From Bradyrhizobium diazoefficiens (lineage in GTDB: Bacteria > Pseudomonadota > Alphaproteobacteria > Rhizobiales > Xanthobacteraceae): a DNA stretch of 64,000 nt. Below are positions 46,305-55,781 of this stretch, piece after piece (positions within the stretch are counted from its first letter, which is position 1; the number at the start of each line of letters is the position of its first letter). The DNA lies in assembly GCF_016616885.1 (NCBI RefSeq), contig NZ_CP067102.1, positions 3,376,501-3,440,500 on the forward strand, in the 5' to 3' direction. Under the pieces are notes generated by a model. The model was not told the origin of the DNA and did no database searches. It worked only from the letters and a program-made list of their open reading frames with translations. The translations under genes and the position numbers were made by a program.

Positions 46305-47435
46305 TCACTCCAGCGTTGCCAGCAGTCCTGCCATCAGCCGGCCGCGTTCGACCAGGCTTTCGACCTCGATGTACTCTTCCAGCGTGTGGCCGTTGCCACC
46401 GCGCACGCCGAGGCCGTCGAGCGTCGGGACGCCCATCGCGCCGGTAAAATTGCCGTCGGATCCTCCGCCGGAGCTCGCATGCGGTAATTCCGCGCCGAGA
46501 GATTTGGCGATGCCGCGCGCCTTTTCATACAACACCATGGTGCCGGCACCGGGCTCCCACACCGGCCGCGTCACGCCGCGCGTCACCTTGAACGAGACGT
46601 CGTTCGCGGTGCCCGACAGTGCCAGCATCCGCTCGACGCCGCGGTCGAGATCGGCCTGGCGCTTGGCCATGGAGAGTGCTTCGCCGGTGGCAGTCGTGGC
46701 AACGCAGTTGACCCATTGTCCGCCATGCACGACGCCGACCGAGAAGGTGCAATCCTCCGTCGTCATCGCGTCGATCGCAAGAATCTGCCGTGCCATCTCG
46801 CGGATTGCCGAGCGTCCCGCCGACAACGTCGCGCCGGCATGGCTCGGCCGCCCCGTCGCTTCCAAATTGAATCGCGCGATGGCGTAACGTCCGGTGGTGA
46901 CGCCGTTGTCGGCGCGGCCAGGCTCGGGCACCAGCACATATTTGTTGCGCGCGGCTTCCGCCTCGATGATGTCACGTGTCGAGGGCGTGCCGACTTCCTC
47001 GTCCGGCGTGAACAGAATAGTGATCGGCAGGGGCGTGGTGAAGGACGCGCGCGCCAGTTGCCGGATCGCTTCCAGCGAGAGGTAGTTGCCGCCCTTCATG
47101 TCGTAGATGCCGGGGCCGTAGCACTTGTTGCCCTCGCGCCGCCATTTCAGCTTCTCGATGGTGCCGACCGGGTGGACGGTATCCATGTGCCCGGCGATCA
47201 GGATGCCCGGCTCGCCTTGCTTCGGATGCGGGAAGCGCGCGCGGACGACGCCGCCAAAGCCCTGACGGCCGGCTATGCGCTCGATGGTCGCACCCATGAT
47301 CGCCATATCCCGCGCTGCGATATCGAGCATGCGGTTGACCGCGCCTGCGTTCCAGGTCGGGCTCTCGCATTCCACCCAGGTGCGCAGACCCTCGAGCATC
47401 GCCTCGGAATCGAAGGGAAGATTGGCTGGATTCAT
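46305..47435 (-). CDS. M20 family metallopeptidase (glutamate carboxypeptidase type)
   Basis: About 376 residues. ILIAGHMDTVHPVG, GPGIYDMKGGNYLSLEAIRQ, ILFTPDEEVGTPSTRD and the dimerisation-domain EATGRPSHAGATLSAGRSA match the CPG2/ArgE-like M20A group, with metal ligands His, Asp, Glu-Glu and the C-terminal His in GGNGHTLEEYIEV. It removes C-terminal glutamate or similar residues from peptides or folate-like molecules. No signal peptide is seen. It is the first gene of the transporter-hydrolase run on the minus strand and is divergent from the binding-protein gene. ATG 47435 is likelier than the start five codons upstream. Confidence 0.9.
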   Translation of the reverse strand: MNPANLPFDSEAMLEGLRTWVECESPTWNAGAVNRMLDIAARDMAIMGATIERIAGRQGFGGVVRARFPHPKQGEPGILIAGHMDTVHPVGTIEKLKWRREGNKCYGPGIYDMKGGNYLSLEAIRQLARASFTTPLPITILFTPDEEVGTPSTRDIIEAEAARNKYVLVPEPGRADNGVTTGRYAIARFNLEATGRPSHAGATLSAGRSAIREMARQILAIDAMTTEDCTFSVGVVHGGQWVNCVATTATGEALSMAKRQADLDRGVERMLALSGTANDVSFKVTRGVTRPVWEPGAGTMVLYEKARGIAKSLGAELPHASSGGGSDGNFTGAMGVPTLDGLGVRGGNGHTLEEYIEVESLVERGRLMAGLLATLE

Positions 47436-47702
47436 CTCAATATCCCTCAAGCTTCGAAAGATGGAACGCGCATTGCATCAGCGCGGGCAGGACAGGCGGA
47501 GAGAGTTGTAGAGCCAAACCGATCTTTGTGGAGCCCGTGCCTGCGATACCATGGGCTGCACCGAAACCGGATTGACGCGCTCAAGACTGTCTGCAAGTCT
47601 CGAAAGATAAAGGCATTGCATGAGGTTAGTTCGCCCAAGGAACGAACCGAATGCTCAACCAATGACCTGCCTTTGAACAGTTTCACGTCAGGAGAAACTT
47701 TT

Positions 47703-49313
47703 ATGTTGAGCTTGATGCGCCGAGGGCGTCGCGCGTTCGCCTCCACACTTGCGCTGTCGGTCGTCGCGCTTTCCACGGCGATGGCTTCGCCGGTGTTTGC
47801 GGCCGGCAAGACCATCACCGCGGTGATGCATTCGGATCTGCGCATCATCGATCCGATCTTCACCACCGCCTACATCACGCGTGACCATGGCTACATGGTC
47901 TACGACACGCTGATCACGACGGATGCGAACTTCAAGATCCAGCCGCAGATGGCGGACTGGAAGATATCCGACGACAAGCTCACCTACACCTTCACGCTGC
48001 GCGACGGCCTGAAATGGCATGACGGCACGCCGGTCACCGCGGAAGATTGCGTTGCCTCGCTGAAGCGCTGGGCCGCCGTCGACGGCATGGGCCAGAAGCT
48101 TTTGCAGTTCACCGCAAGCATTGAGCCGACCGACGCCAAGACCATTACGCTGAAGCTGAAGGAGCCCTACGGCCTAGTGCTCGATTCGATCGGAAAGCCA
48201 TCCTCGCGCGTCGCGTTCATGATGCCGAAGCGGCTCGCCGAGACGCCGCCGGACAAGCAGATTCCTGAACAAATCGGCTCCGGCCCCTTCAAGTTCGTGC
48301 AGGGCGAATTCCAGCCCGGCGTGAAGGCTGTCTATGTCAAGAACGCCGACTACGTGCCGCGCAAGGAGCCGGCAAGCTGGACCGCCGGCGGCAAGGTGGT
48401 GAAAGTCGACCGCGTCGAGTGGCTCACCATGCCGGACGCGCAGACCGCGGTGAACGCGCTGCAATCCGGCGACATCGACTTCATGGAAGTGCCGCCGTGG
48501 GATTTGCTGCCGGTGCTCGAAGGCAATTCCGACCTCAAGGTCGAGACGCTGAACAAGTTCGGCTTCCAGACGCTCGGTCGGATGAACTTCCTCTATCCGC
48601 CCTTCGACAATCCGAAGATCCGCCGTGCAGCAATGCTGGCGATGAACCAGAAGGATGTGCTCGACGCGCTGGTCGGCAATCCCAAATACTACAAGATCTG
48701 CGGCGCCTTCTTCATCTGCGACACGCCGTTCGCGACCGATGTCGGCTCCGAGACGCTGGTCAAGGGCAATGGCATGGCGGAAGCCAAGAAGCTGCTCGCC
48801 GAGTCCGGCTATGACGGCACGCCCGTCGTGGTCATGGTGCCCGGCGATGTCGTGACGCTGAAGGCACAGCCGACGGTCGCGGTGCAGCTGCTGCGCGAGG
48901 CCGGCTTCAAGGTCGACGCGCAAGCGACCGATTGGCAGACGGTGGTGAGCCGCAGAGCCAGCCAGAAGCCCCCGAAGGAGGGCGGCTGGAACATGTTCTT
49001 CACCAACTGGGTCAGCGCCGACGTGTCCAATCCGATCGCCAATCTCTCGATCGGCGGCCAAGGCAAGAAGGGCGGCTGGTTCGGCTGGGCGGAAGATCTC
49101 AAAATCGAAGAGCTCAAGGACAAATTCGTCCGTGCCGCTTCGCTCGACGATCAGAAGAAGATCGCGACCGAGATCCAGAAGGAAGCCTATGACCAGGTGA
49201 TCTACATCCCGCTCGGCCAGTATCTGGCGCCGAGCGCGTGGCGGAAATCGCTCACCGGTGTGCTCGACGGCCCGGCGACCCCGGTGTTCTGGAACATCGA
49301 CAAGTCCGAGTAA
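47703..49313 (+). CDS. Peptide ABC transporter substrate-binding protein (SBP family 5)
   Basis: About 536 residues. A signal peptide (RRAFASTLALSVVALSTAMA ... SPVFAAG) leads into a DppA/OppA-type protein: YTFTLRDGLKWHDGTPVTAE is the family signature. QIGSGPFKFVQGEFQPG and INPLQ-like loops follow. It binds peptides or related ligands in the periplasm for the permeases and double ATPase encoded on the opposite strand. The frame is open a further ~1 kb upstream, but AGGAG lies eight bases before ATG 47703 and the signal peptide starts there. Two cysteine pairs (KICGAFFICDTP) may form a disulphide. Confidence 0.92.
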   Translation: MLSLMRRGRRAFASTLALSVVALSTAMASPVFAAGKTITAVMHSDLRIIDPIFTTAYITRDHGYMVYDTLITTDANFKIQPQMADWKISDDKLTYTFTLRDGLKWHDGTPVTAEDCVASLKRWAAVDGMGQKLLQFTASIEPTDAKTITLKLKEPYGLVLDSIGKPSSRVAFMMPKRLAETPPDKQIPEQIGSGPFKFVQGEFQPGVKAVYVKNADYVPRKEPASWTAGGKVVKVDRVEWLTMPDAQTAVNALQSGDIDFMEVPPWDLLPVLEGNSDLKVETLNKFGFQTLGRMNFLYPPFDNPKIRRAAMLAMNQKDVLDALVGNPKYYKICGAFFICDTPFATDVGSETLVKGNGMAEAKKLLAESGYDGTPVVVMVPGDVVTLKAQPTVAVQLLREAGFKVDAQATDWQTVVSRRASQKPPKEGGWNMFFTNWVSADVSNPIANLSIGGQGKKGGWFGWAEDLKIEELKDKFVRAASLDDQKKIATEIQKEAYDQVIYIPLGQYLAPSAWRKSLTGVLDGPATPVFWNIDKSE

Positions 49314-49356
49314 GGAGGAGGGTGCATCTCGCACCTTTCGTCCCGATATCACGCGG

Positions 49357-49376
49357 CGCCGCTGTCATCAGCGGCG
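49357..49376 (+). terminator. Hairpin after the substrate-binding protein gene, possible terminator
   Basis: CGCCGCTG pairs with CAGCGGCG around TCAT, 44 bases after the stop codon. The following TCGTTGTCGTTTGG is only moderately T-rich, so efficiency is uncertain. Confidence 0.5.
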
Positions 49377-49544
49377 TCGTTGTCGTTTGGCGGTCATGCT
49401 TTGGCGAAAGCCGGGGAGCCTTTAAGTCTTCCAGATTCCAATCGTTGCTATTTGTTTCCGACCTGAAATAGATGGTCGTCTTCGAACATCACATTCCCTC
49501 CCATCGATTTGAATCACGTGGCGATCGATTTTGCACTTCAGGCG

Positions 49545-51143
49545 ATGGCCGAACGGTCGGATCGCGCGCCGGCGCGCTGGCGGCGGCCGCTGCTGCGCTG
49601 GCTCGATGGCGTGGAGGCAGGCTGGGCCGTGCCGCTTCTCATTGCGTGCTTCGTTGCGATCTGGACGCTGTATCTTGCCGTCGCCTATGCCGGCGGCGGC
49701 CTGCATCCCGACACGCTCGAGGCCTGGACGCTGGGCCGGAATTTCGCCTTCGGCTATCACAAGCATCCGCCGCTGATGGGCTGGATCGCAGCCAGCTGGA
49801 CCTCCGTCTTCCCGCTCAGCGACTGGTCGCTGCAACTGATGGCGATGGTGAACGCAGGGCTGGCGCTAGTCTTCGTCGATTGCGTCGCGCGGCAATTCGT
49901 GACCGGGCACAAGCGCATCCTGGTGCTGCTGCTCCTGATGCTGACACCGGCCTATCAATTCCACGCCCAGCGCTTCAACGCCAATGCCGTGCTGCTCGCG
50001 GCCTGGCCGTTGGCCACGTGGTGTTTTCTGCGCGCGTTCGAGACCAGATCCGCTGTCTGGGCGGTTGCGGTCGGATGCGCCACGGCGCTCGCGATGGTCG
50101 GAAAATACTACTCGATCTTCCTGGTCACGAGCTTTGCATTCGCCGCGCTGGCGCACCCGGCGCGGCGCGCCTATTTCACCTCCGCGTCGCCCTGGATCTC
50201 GGTCGTCACCGGGCTCGCGGTGCTGTCGCCGCACATCTATTGGCTCGCGACCACGGGCGCATCGACCTTCACCTACGCGCTGAACCACGCCAACGGCCAT
50301 GCGGTCAGCTCGCTCGGTGACGTGAGGAATTTTCTGCTGGGACTTGTGGCGGCCATCAGCGTCGCTGCCGTGATCTGGGTGCTCATCGCCGGCACGCGCC
50401 TCAAACAATTTCCGGCCGACTTCGCCGCGATGGGCTCAGGTCTTCGACTTCTCTTCTATGTCGCCATCGGCACGATCGCTCTGCCGGTCCTGACGTCGCT
50501 CGCGATGGGCACGGATCTGCCGTCACTATGGGCCTTGCAGGGATTGTTCCTGTTCGTCGTGCTGATCGTCTGCGGTGCGCGCTATCCGGTCGAACGGTTC
50601 TACACCGTCAATGTCACGGTCATTGTGTCAGGTGTTGCGCTTGTCGCCGTCCTGGTAGCCGCACCAATCCACGCGGTCTATCGCAACAGCCACGGTTATG
50701 AAGAGGGACGGAATCTCTACGCGCAAGCTGCGGGCGAGCTCACCCGGCAATGGCGCGAGCTGACCGGCGAGCCGCTCGGCGCCGTCAGTGGCGACGATTC
50801 GCTCGCCTTCGCCACGGCCTTCTACAGTCCGGATCATCCGCATTACGCGCGACCGTTCGAGCACCAATATGATTGGGGCCTGCCGCGCAAGACGACGCTC
50901 GATCGCGGCTGGGCCGCACTCTGCTTCCGTGGCCAGGATGATTGCGGCCGCTGGATGGAATGGGTCGCCGCGCGCGCCGGAAATTTTGTCAGGCGGGAAT
51001 TCACCGTGCAGGCGTCGCTGTGGGGCCGGCCGGGCCTGAGTCGGGACGTGGTCGTACTGATGGTGCCGCCGCGTGCGAGCAGCGGCGCATCGCCCGAAAG
51101 CGCCGCGCAGGAATTCAGCGCCAGCAAACGAAGTCCGGAGTAG
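49545..51143 (+). CDS. GT39-like membrane glycosyltransferase
   Basis: About 532 residues, roughly ten membrane helices with a C-terminal soluble region. GGGLHPDTLEAWTLGRNFAF and YHKHPPLMGWIAASWTSVFP correspond to the first periplasmic loop of GT39/PMT_2 enzymes; here the acidic residues are D-T-L-E rather than D-E side by side. YQFHAQRFNANAVLLAAWPL lies in the following helix. Donor and acceptor are unknown. The start is uncertain: ATG 49545, or TTG 49509 with twelve more residues; neither has a strong Shine-Dalgarno. The protein is clearly different from the GT39 protein at 537-2042. It stands alone on this strand. Confidence 0.8.
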   Translation: MAERSDRAPARWRRPLLRWLDGVEAGWAVPLLIACFVAIWTLYLAVAYAGGGLHPDTLEAWTLGRNFAFGYHKHPPLMGWIAASWTSVFPLSDWSLQLMAMVNAGLALVFVDCVARQFVTGHKRILVLLLLMLTPAYQFHAQRFNANAVLLAAWPLATWCFLRAFETRSAVWAVAVGCATALAMVGKYYSIFLVTSFAFAALAHPARRAYFTSASPWISVVTGLAVLSPHIYWLATTGASTFTYALNHANGHAVSSLGDVRNFLLGLVAAISVAAVIWVLIAGTRLKQFPADFAAMGSGLRLLFYVAIGTIALPVLTSLAMGTDLPSLWALQGLFLFVVLIVCGARYPVERFYTVNVTVIVSGVALVAVLVAAPIHAVYRNSHGYEEGRNLYAQAAGELTRQWRELTGEPLGAVSGDDSLAFATAFYSPDHPHYARPFEHQYDWGLPRKTTLDRGWAALCFRGQDDCGRWMEWVAARAGNFVRREFTVQASLWGRPGLSRDVVVLMVPPRASSGASPESAAQEFSASKRSPE

Positions 51144-51345
51144 GGGTCCCTCAGCAGTGGCTGTCGCGGACCTGCTCGAGCCCTTCGCTGGCAAAGGGCG
51201 GGTTGACGACGGCTTGTTCGGCAGGCGGGGCCGGCTTTTCAGTCTGTCGCCGGTCCTGATCGTGACGTTCGTCGTGGTGTTCCGGTTCCATTGAAGCCGC
51301 CTCTCGAATTGCTGCAGGACAACATCGCGAGGGCTGCGAAGTTCC

Positions 51346-52605
51346 TCACACGATGGGGCGATGATGCGGCTTGAACAGCCGTCCCTTCTCCACCACCAGC
51401 ACGATCGCGAGCGCTGCAAGCGTCGACAGGAAGAATCCGATCGAGAACGGCAGCAGCGTGCCGTCAAAACTCTGGCCGATCGCCGTGCCGACCGCGATGC
51501 CGATCAGCGTCGTGATCGAGCCGTAGAGCGAGGAGGCCGTGCCGGCGATGTGGCCCTGCGGCTCCATCGCGAGGGCGGTGAAATTGGCGACCATCATGCC
51601 GAACGAGAACATCATCAGCGCCGACAACACCATGAACAGCGGAAGCGGCAGCACACCGAGGATCTCGGTCAGCAGCATCACGCCGGCCACCGCGGTGTAC
51701 AGCGTCAGCGCGCCGTGTGAGATCACGCGCATGCCGAGCCGCCCCACCAGCTTTGCGTTGAGGAAGCCGGCGACGGCTGTGCCGGCCGCGATCGCCGCAA
51801 AGGCGAGCGGGAAGGAGTGGCCGAGGTGATAGATGCCGGTGAAGACCTGCTGCGCGGAGAACACGAAAGCGAACAGCGCGCCCATGACGGCGCCGGCGGC
51901 CGTTGCATAACCGATGGTCTGGCGGTTGGTGACGGTCTGGCGGAAGGCCGAGAGCACGTCGGCGGGCGCCAGCGACCTGCGTTCGGACTCGGGAAGGGTT
52001 TCAGGCAGCCGCAGCACGCTCCATGCGAGCGCGAGCACGCCGTAAAGCATCAGCACGACGAAGATGCCGCGCCATTGCGTGACCAGCAGCACCGCCTGTC
52101 CGAACGAAGGCGCGATCACGGGCACCGCGATGAAGATCATCATGGCAAGCGACATCACGCTCGCCATGCGGCGGCCGGCATAGCAGTCGCGCACGATCGA
52201 GGTCGCGATCACGCGTGTCGCCGAGGTGCCGAGGCCTTGCAGCGCGCGGGCGAGCAGCAGCGTCTCGAACGAGGGCGCCGCAACCGCCAGCACGCTCGCC
52301 ACCGCATAGACCGCCATTCCGCCGAGCAGCACCGGCCGTCGCCCGAACCGGTCGGACAACGGGCCCATCACGAACTGTCCGGCACCGAAGCCGATCAGGA
52401 AGGTCGACAGCACGAGCTGGAGATGATTGGCGTTGGGAATGCCGAAGGCCGCCCCGATATTGGGCAGCGCCGGCAGCATCATGTCCATGGCAAGCGGATT
52501 CAGCGCCATGATGGACGCGATCACGACAACGAATTCGGGAAAACCCATCGGACGGTGTCCGGAGGACACCCAGTCGTCAGCATTGACGTCGGACAAAAAG
52601 CTCAC
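51346..52605 (-). CDS. Bcr/CflA family multidrug efflux MFS transporter
   Basis: 419 residues, twelve membrane segments. LNPLAMDMMLPALPNIGAAF, FGAGQFVMGPLSDRFGRRPV (motif A) and ARALQGLGTSATRVIATSIV (motif B region) identify the Bcr/CflA drug-proton antiporters. It exports drugs or sulfonamide-like compounds. The start at 52605 is GTG; ATG 52548 is an alternative twenty codons in. A decayed TetR-type regulator lies directly upstream on the same strand, suggesting the exporter lost its local repressor. Confidence 0.85.
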   Translation of the reverse strand: MSFLSDVNADDWVSSGHRPMGFPEFVVVIASIMALNPLAMDMMLPALPNIGAAFGIPNANHLQLVLSTFLIGFGAGQFVMGPLSDRFGRRPVLLGGMAVYAVASVLAVAAPSFETLLLARALQGLGTSATRVIATSIVRDCYAGRRMASVMSLAMMIFIAVPVIAPSFGQAVLLVTQWRGIFVVLMLYGVLALAWSVLRLPETLPESERRSLAPADVLSAFRQTVTNRQTIGYATAAGAVMGALFAFVFSAQQVFTGIYHLGHSFPLAFAAIAAGTAVAGFLNAKLVGRLGMRVISHGALTLYTAVAGVMLLTEILGVLPLPLFMVLSALMMFSFGMMVANFTALAMEPQGHIAGTASSLYGSITTLIGIAVGTAIGQSFDGTLLPFSIGFFLSTLAALAIVLVVEKGRLFKPHHRPIV

Positions 52606-52613
52606 CCCTGATT

Positions 52614-52787
52614 TCAGAGGCCATATCTAGTGCCCATGCTGCGTCGCACAACCCATGTTTTGGGATGGCTGTCAGGCGGGACAGCCCTGATGGCCTCGCC
52701 ATAGAACAGGCGCGTCGCCGCGACGACGATCTGCTCGCGCGTGCCGTCACCCCTGGAGCGCGATGATGCGGTTTGGAAACCAGGGAT
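52614..52787 (-). pseudogene. TetR-family regulator remnant
   Basis: The minus strand encodes GDGTREQIVVAATRLFYGEA followed by IRAV (52751 down to ~52680), the first helix of TetR-type DNA-binding domains. Homology stops there: the reading continues as unrelated residues to a stop at 52614. No start codon lies between the upstream stop (52790-52788) and the homologous part. It is a fragment of a regulator, beside a Bcr/CflA exporter gene of the kind such repressors control. Confidence 0.55.
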
Positions 52788-52957
52788 TCACCATAACCGC
52801 GGCGACCGCCCGTCAGGGAGATGAATCCGCAACGCATCCTGTCCAATGTGGCCTGATCGGACGGCGGATCAGGCGCCGAGGGAACTCAGGGAACAGGCAG
52901 GTATCAGACGTGTCCGATATCACCGGAACAGCACGATGGTCAGGACCGTCGGCCGAC

Positions 52958-54217
52958 ATGGCCGGCAAGCGCAACGTCTGGCTTGCCTGCCTGATCGCGC
53001 TGGTGGCGTTCCTGGTGTTCGCCAATCTCGCCAACGATGCCGCGTTCGATGTTCGATACGGCTGGGACGTCCGCGTCAATTGTGCGGCGGTCGATGCACG
53101 TGTCGACGGGCTCGATCCGTACTACATGAAAAATCTGAAAGGCACCAAGTTCTCTTATCCCTATCTGCCGGCGACGCTGGATGCCTTCCGTCCGCTGTGT
53201 GCGGGCGGCTTCCTTGTCGATCATTACCGCGGCGTCTTTCTCCTCCTCGGCGTGCTCAGTGGACTGTTGCTGCCCGGGATTGGCCGGACACGCAGCTTGC
53301 GTGACGTGGCGCTGAGGGGACTTTACGTGCTCGGCGCGTTCGTTGGTTTCGAATGGGTGCTGGCCTCGGGCAATTTCGCGATCCTGGGCGGCGGACTGAC
53401 GGCCGCAGCGCTCGCTCTTCTGCTTCGCCCCGCCCAGTCCGACGATCGGCATGACGTCCTTCATATTGCAGGGGCGGCAGTGCTCGGCCTCGTCATGTCG
53501 TTCAAGCTGGTGTTCTGCCCGGTGCTGGCCGCACTCTATTTCCTGCTGCTGTCGCGGCGGCGGAAACTTGTCCTGATGACGGTGGCGGGCCTCGGCTTCG
53601 TGCTGCCGATCCTGGTTTCGGTCGTCTTCTATCCAGGCTTGTTCTCGAGCTGGCTGCTCGCGATCACGGGCGGGATCCCGGGTCAGCGTTCGGTCCAGAT
53701 CGAGGAGGCCAATCCGTCGCTGCTGCTGCTGGCGCAGACCATCGTGGACCGCGTTGGCTTCGCTGACAGCAAGCCGCTCGTGTTCGCGCTCTACGCGCTG
53801 GCGGCGACCGCGTTCGTGCTCGCGCCGCTCGGTTGGTCTCTGCTGCACGCGATCCGCAACAATGAGGGATCGTTGCCGGCGCGCCTCGACCGCTGGCTGA
53901 TCGATCATCCGCGGGCCGCGATGCGGATCACGGTGCTCGCGATGTACGGCCTCTATCTCTGCTCGCCACGTCTGAAGGAATATGCCTTCTTCGAGCTCGC
54001 CGTCTACGCCGCCGTCCTGATCGTCGATCTTCCGGCCGCAGCCCTTGTCGCTGTGCTGACCATCGGCGTTGCCGTTCCGACGCTGGTCTCGATGACGGGG
54101 ATGTCGATTGAAGGCGGCTTTGTCCAGCTCGCGGTCGCGCTGATGTGTTTCTGGATCCTGTTGCCCGATTTTCGAGCCGGGCCAAAACGCCTCGAGCAGA
54201 AGGGCGTGTGTCCATGA
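52958..54217 (+). CDS. GT87-like (DUF2029) membrane glycosyltransferase, paralogue 1
   Basis: About 419 residues with around ten membrane helices. Conserved parts are VRVNCAAVDARVDGLDPYYM, SYPYLPATLDAFRPLCAGGF and VGFEWVLASGNFAILGGGLT, consistent with GT87-type polyprenol-dependent mannosyl- or arabinosyl-like transferases; the acidic loop D-A-x-x-D-G-L-D-P-Y is the probable catalytic region. ATG 52958 is chosen because the first helix follows; a GTG at 52910 is possible. It overlaps the second paralogue by four bases (ATGA) and is closely similar to it, so the pair arose by tandem duplication and is translationally coupled. Confidence 0.72.
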   Translation: MAGKRNVWLACLIALVAFLVFANLANDAAFDVRYGWDVRVNCAAVDARVDGLDPYYMKNLKGTKFSYPYLPATLDAFRPLCAGGFLVDHYRGVFLLLGVLSGLLLPGIGRTRSLRDVALRGLYVLGAFVGFEWVLASGNFAILGGGLTAAALALLLRPAQSDDRHDVLHIAGAAVLGLVMSFKLVFCPVLAALYFLLLSRRRKLVLMTVAGLGFVLPILVSVVFYPGLFSSWLLAITGGIPGQRSVQIEEANPSLLLLAQTIVDRVGFADSKPLVFALYALAATAFVLAPLGWSLLHAIRNNEGSLPARLDRWLIDHPRAAMRITVLAMYGLYLCSPRLKEYAFFELAVYAAVLIVDLPAAALVAVLTIGVAVPTLVSMTGMSIEGGFVQLAVALMCFWILLPDFRAGPKRLEQKGVCP

Positions 54218-55575
54218 CAAGCATCGCCTCGTCCGCAGATGCGGCAGAGGAGCGGTCGCTTGCCGCGGGGGCGCCGCGGAGGAGCCGGCTGAGCCGCCTC
54301 CTGCTGATCTTGGCCGTGTTGATCCCTACGGCCATCGCCGTCGATCTCAGCGTCAACAAGACCTTCGGCTCGGACGTGCGGGTGAATTGCGCGGCGGTGG
54401 ACGCCCATCGCGAGGGACTTGATCCCTATTTCGTCAGAAACCTGAAGGGCACTGATCTCTCCTATCCCTATCTTCCAGTCACCCTCGATGCCTTTCGGCC
54501 GCTCTGTGCCGGCGGCTTTCTCGTCGCGCACTACAACGCCATCTATCTCGTTCTTGGGCTGATCTGCGTCCTGCTGCTGCCCGGTCTCGGCGGGGGCCGC
54601 GAGGGCCTGCGCGACGTCATGCTGCGTGGCGTGTTCGCGCTGGGTGGTTTTCTCGGGTTCGAATGGGTGCTGGCGAGCGGCAATTTCGCGATGCTGAGCG
54701 GCCTGCTGACGGCGGCATCGCTTGCGCTGCTGCTGCGTCCCGCGCAGTCCGAAGGGCGCGAGGACGGAAGCTTCATGCCACAGCTCGCCGGCGCGGCGCT
54801 GCTCGGCCTCGTCACCTCGTTCAAGCTGGTGTTTGTCCCGGTCCTCGCCGCGCTCTATCTCCTGCCGCAGCCGCGACGTCGCAAGCTTGTCCTGATCGCG
54901 GTGGCGGCGGGCATGTTCGCGCTGCCGATCCTGGTTTCGGCGGTGTTCTACTCCGAGCTGTTTTCAAGCTGGTTGAGCGCGATCTTCGGCCAGATTCCCG
55001 GACAGCATTCGCCGGGAGGCGAGACAAATCCGTCGCTGCTCTTCCTGGCCCAGACACTTGCGGACCGAACGTCGCTCGCCGGCAGCAAGCCGGTCGTTGC
55101 CGTGCTCTATGGGCTCATCGCGGTCGCACTCCTGCTCGCACCGCTCGTCATTTTCGTGCGGCGTATGGTCAGGGCGCACGGCAGCGGCACGAAGATCTCG
55201 CCGCTTCAAGCCCTCGACGACTGGCTGATGGATCATCCCGGCGCCGCGATGCGTATCACTGTGCTTGCGATGTACGCGCTCTATCTCTGCGCACCGAGAC
55301 TGAAGGTCTATGCCTTTTTCGAGGCGGCGCTTTACGCCGCCGTTCTCATCGTCGACTTGCCCGCGGTGATGGTCGCGGTCATGCTGGCGATGGTCATCGC
55401 GATTCCGTTCGTGGTGGCGGTCTCCGGCATTGCGTTCGTGGACGGATTCGACCTGCTCGCGGTCGCGATCGTCTGCTTCTGGATCATGCTGTGGGCGCAG
55501 ACGGCGTCGTCAGTTCAAATGGTGCGGGCAGCCGGGGTCGAACCGGCACAGCGCTTGCGCACCGAGGGATTTTAA
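54214..55575 (+). CDS. GT87-like (DUF2029) membrane glycosyltransferase, paralogue 2
   Basis: About 453 residues. It repeats the landmarks of its upstream neighbour: VRVNCAAVDAHREGLDPYFV, SYPYLPVTLDAFRPLCAGGF and LGFEWVLASGNFAMLSGLLT. An extra ~30-residue basic and Ser-rich N-terminus precedes the first helix. The last 18 or so residues (from MVRAAGVEPAQRLRTEGF) are translated from the antisense of the tRNA-Leu gene, and the stop codon lies opposite the anticodon loop. The paralogue ends differently, so the original stop was probably lost. Otherwise intact; likely acts with paralogue 1 on the same glycan. Confidence 0.72.
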   Translation: MTSIASSADAAEERSLAAGAPRRSRLSRLLLILAVLIPTAIAVDLSVNKTFGSDVRVNCAAVDAHREGLDPYFVRNLKGTDLSYPYLPVTLDAFRPLCAGGFLVAHYNAIYLVLGLICVLLLPGLGGGREGLRDVMLRGVFALGGFLGFEWVLASGNFAMLSGLLTAASLALLLRPAQSEGREDGSFMPQLAGAALLGLVTSFKLVFVPVLAALYLLPQPRRRKLVLIAVAAGMFALPILVSAVFYSELFSSWLSAIFGQIPGQHSPGGETNPSLLFLAQTLADRTSLAGSKPVVAVLYGLIAVALLLAPLVIFVRRMVRAHGSGTKISPLQALDDWLMDHPGAAMRITVLAMYALYLCAPRLKVYAFFEAALYAAVLIVDLPAVMVAVMLAMVIAIPFVVAVSGIAFVDGFDLLAVAIVCFWIMLWAQTASSVQMVRAAGVEPAQRLRTEGF

Positions 55576-55608
55576 GTCCCTTGCGTCTACCAATTCCGCC
55601 ATGCCCGC
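55523..55608 (-). tRNA. tRNA-Leu (anticodon UAA)
   Basis: The minus strand reads GCGGGCA at 55608-55602, pairing with TGCCCGC at the 3' end. It has a D-arm with GGTAGACGC, the anticodon stem AGGGA/TCCCT around CTTAAAA (anticodon TAA), a long variable arm (GGTGCGCAAGCGCTGTG) as in all class II leucine tRNAs, and GGTTCGACCCC in the T-arm. CCA is encoded at 55522-55520. It overlaps the 3' end of the GT87-like paralogue 2 on the opposite strand. Confidence 0.95.
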
Positions 55609-55781
55609 TTGATCCAACGAGATCAAACACTTAAGTCCTGCCCAGCGGTCTGGAATTGGCGCTTATCGTGCTGGACAGGCGGTTCTTCCTTAAGCGAGCC
55701 GGCGGCACAAGGCAAAGCCTCAATCCCGACATCCGGCCCTGCTTTAGGCATTCTCAATTCACGGGGACTATTTTTCCGGCC

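Noticed and set aside
46716..47702. Upstream in-frame extension of the peptide-binding protein by about 329 codons
   Set aside because: It is antisense to the M20 peptidase. The signal peptide and Shine-Dalgarno place the start at 47703.
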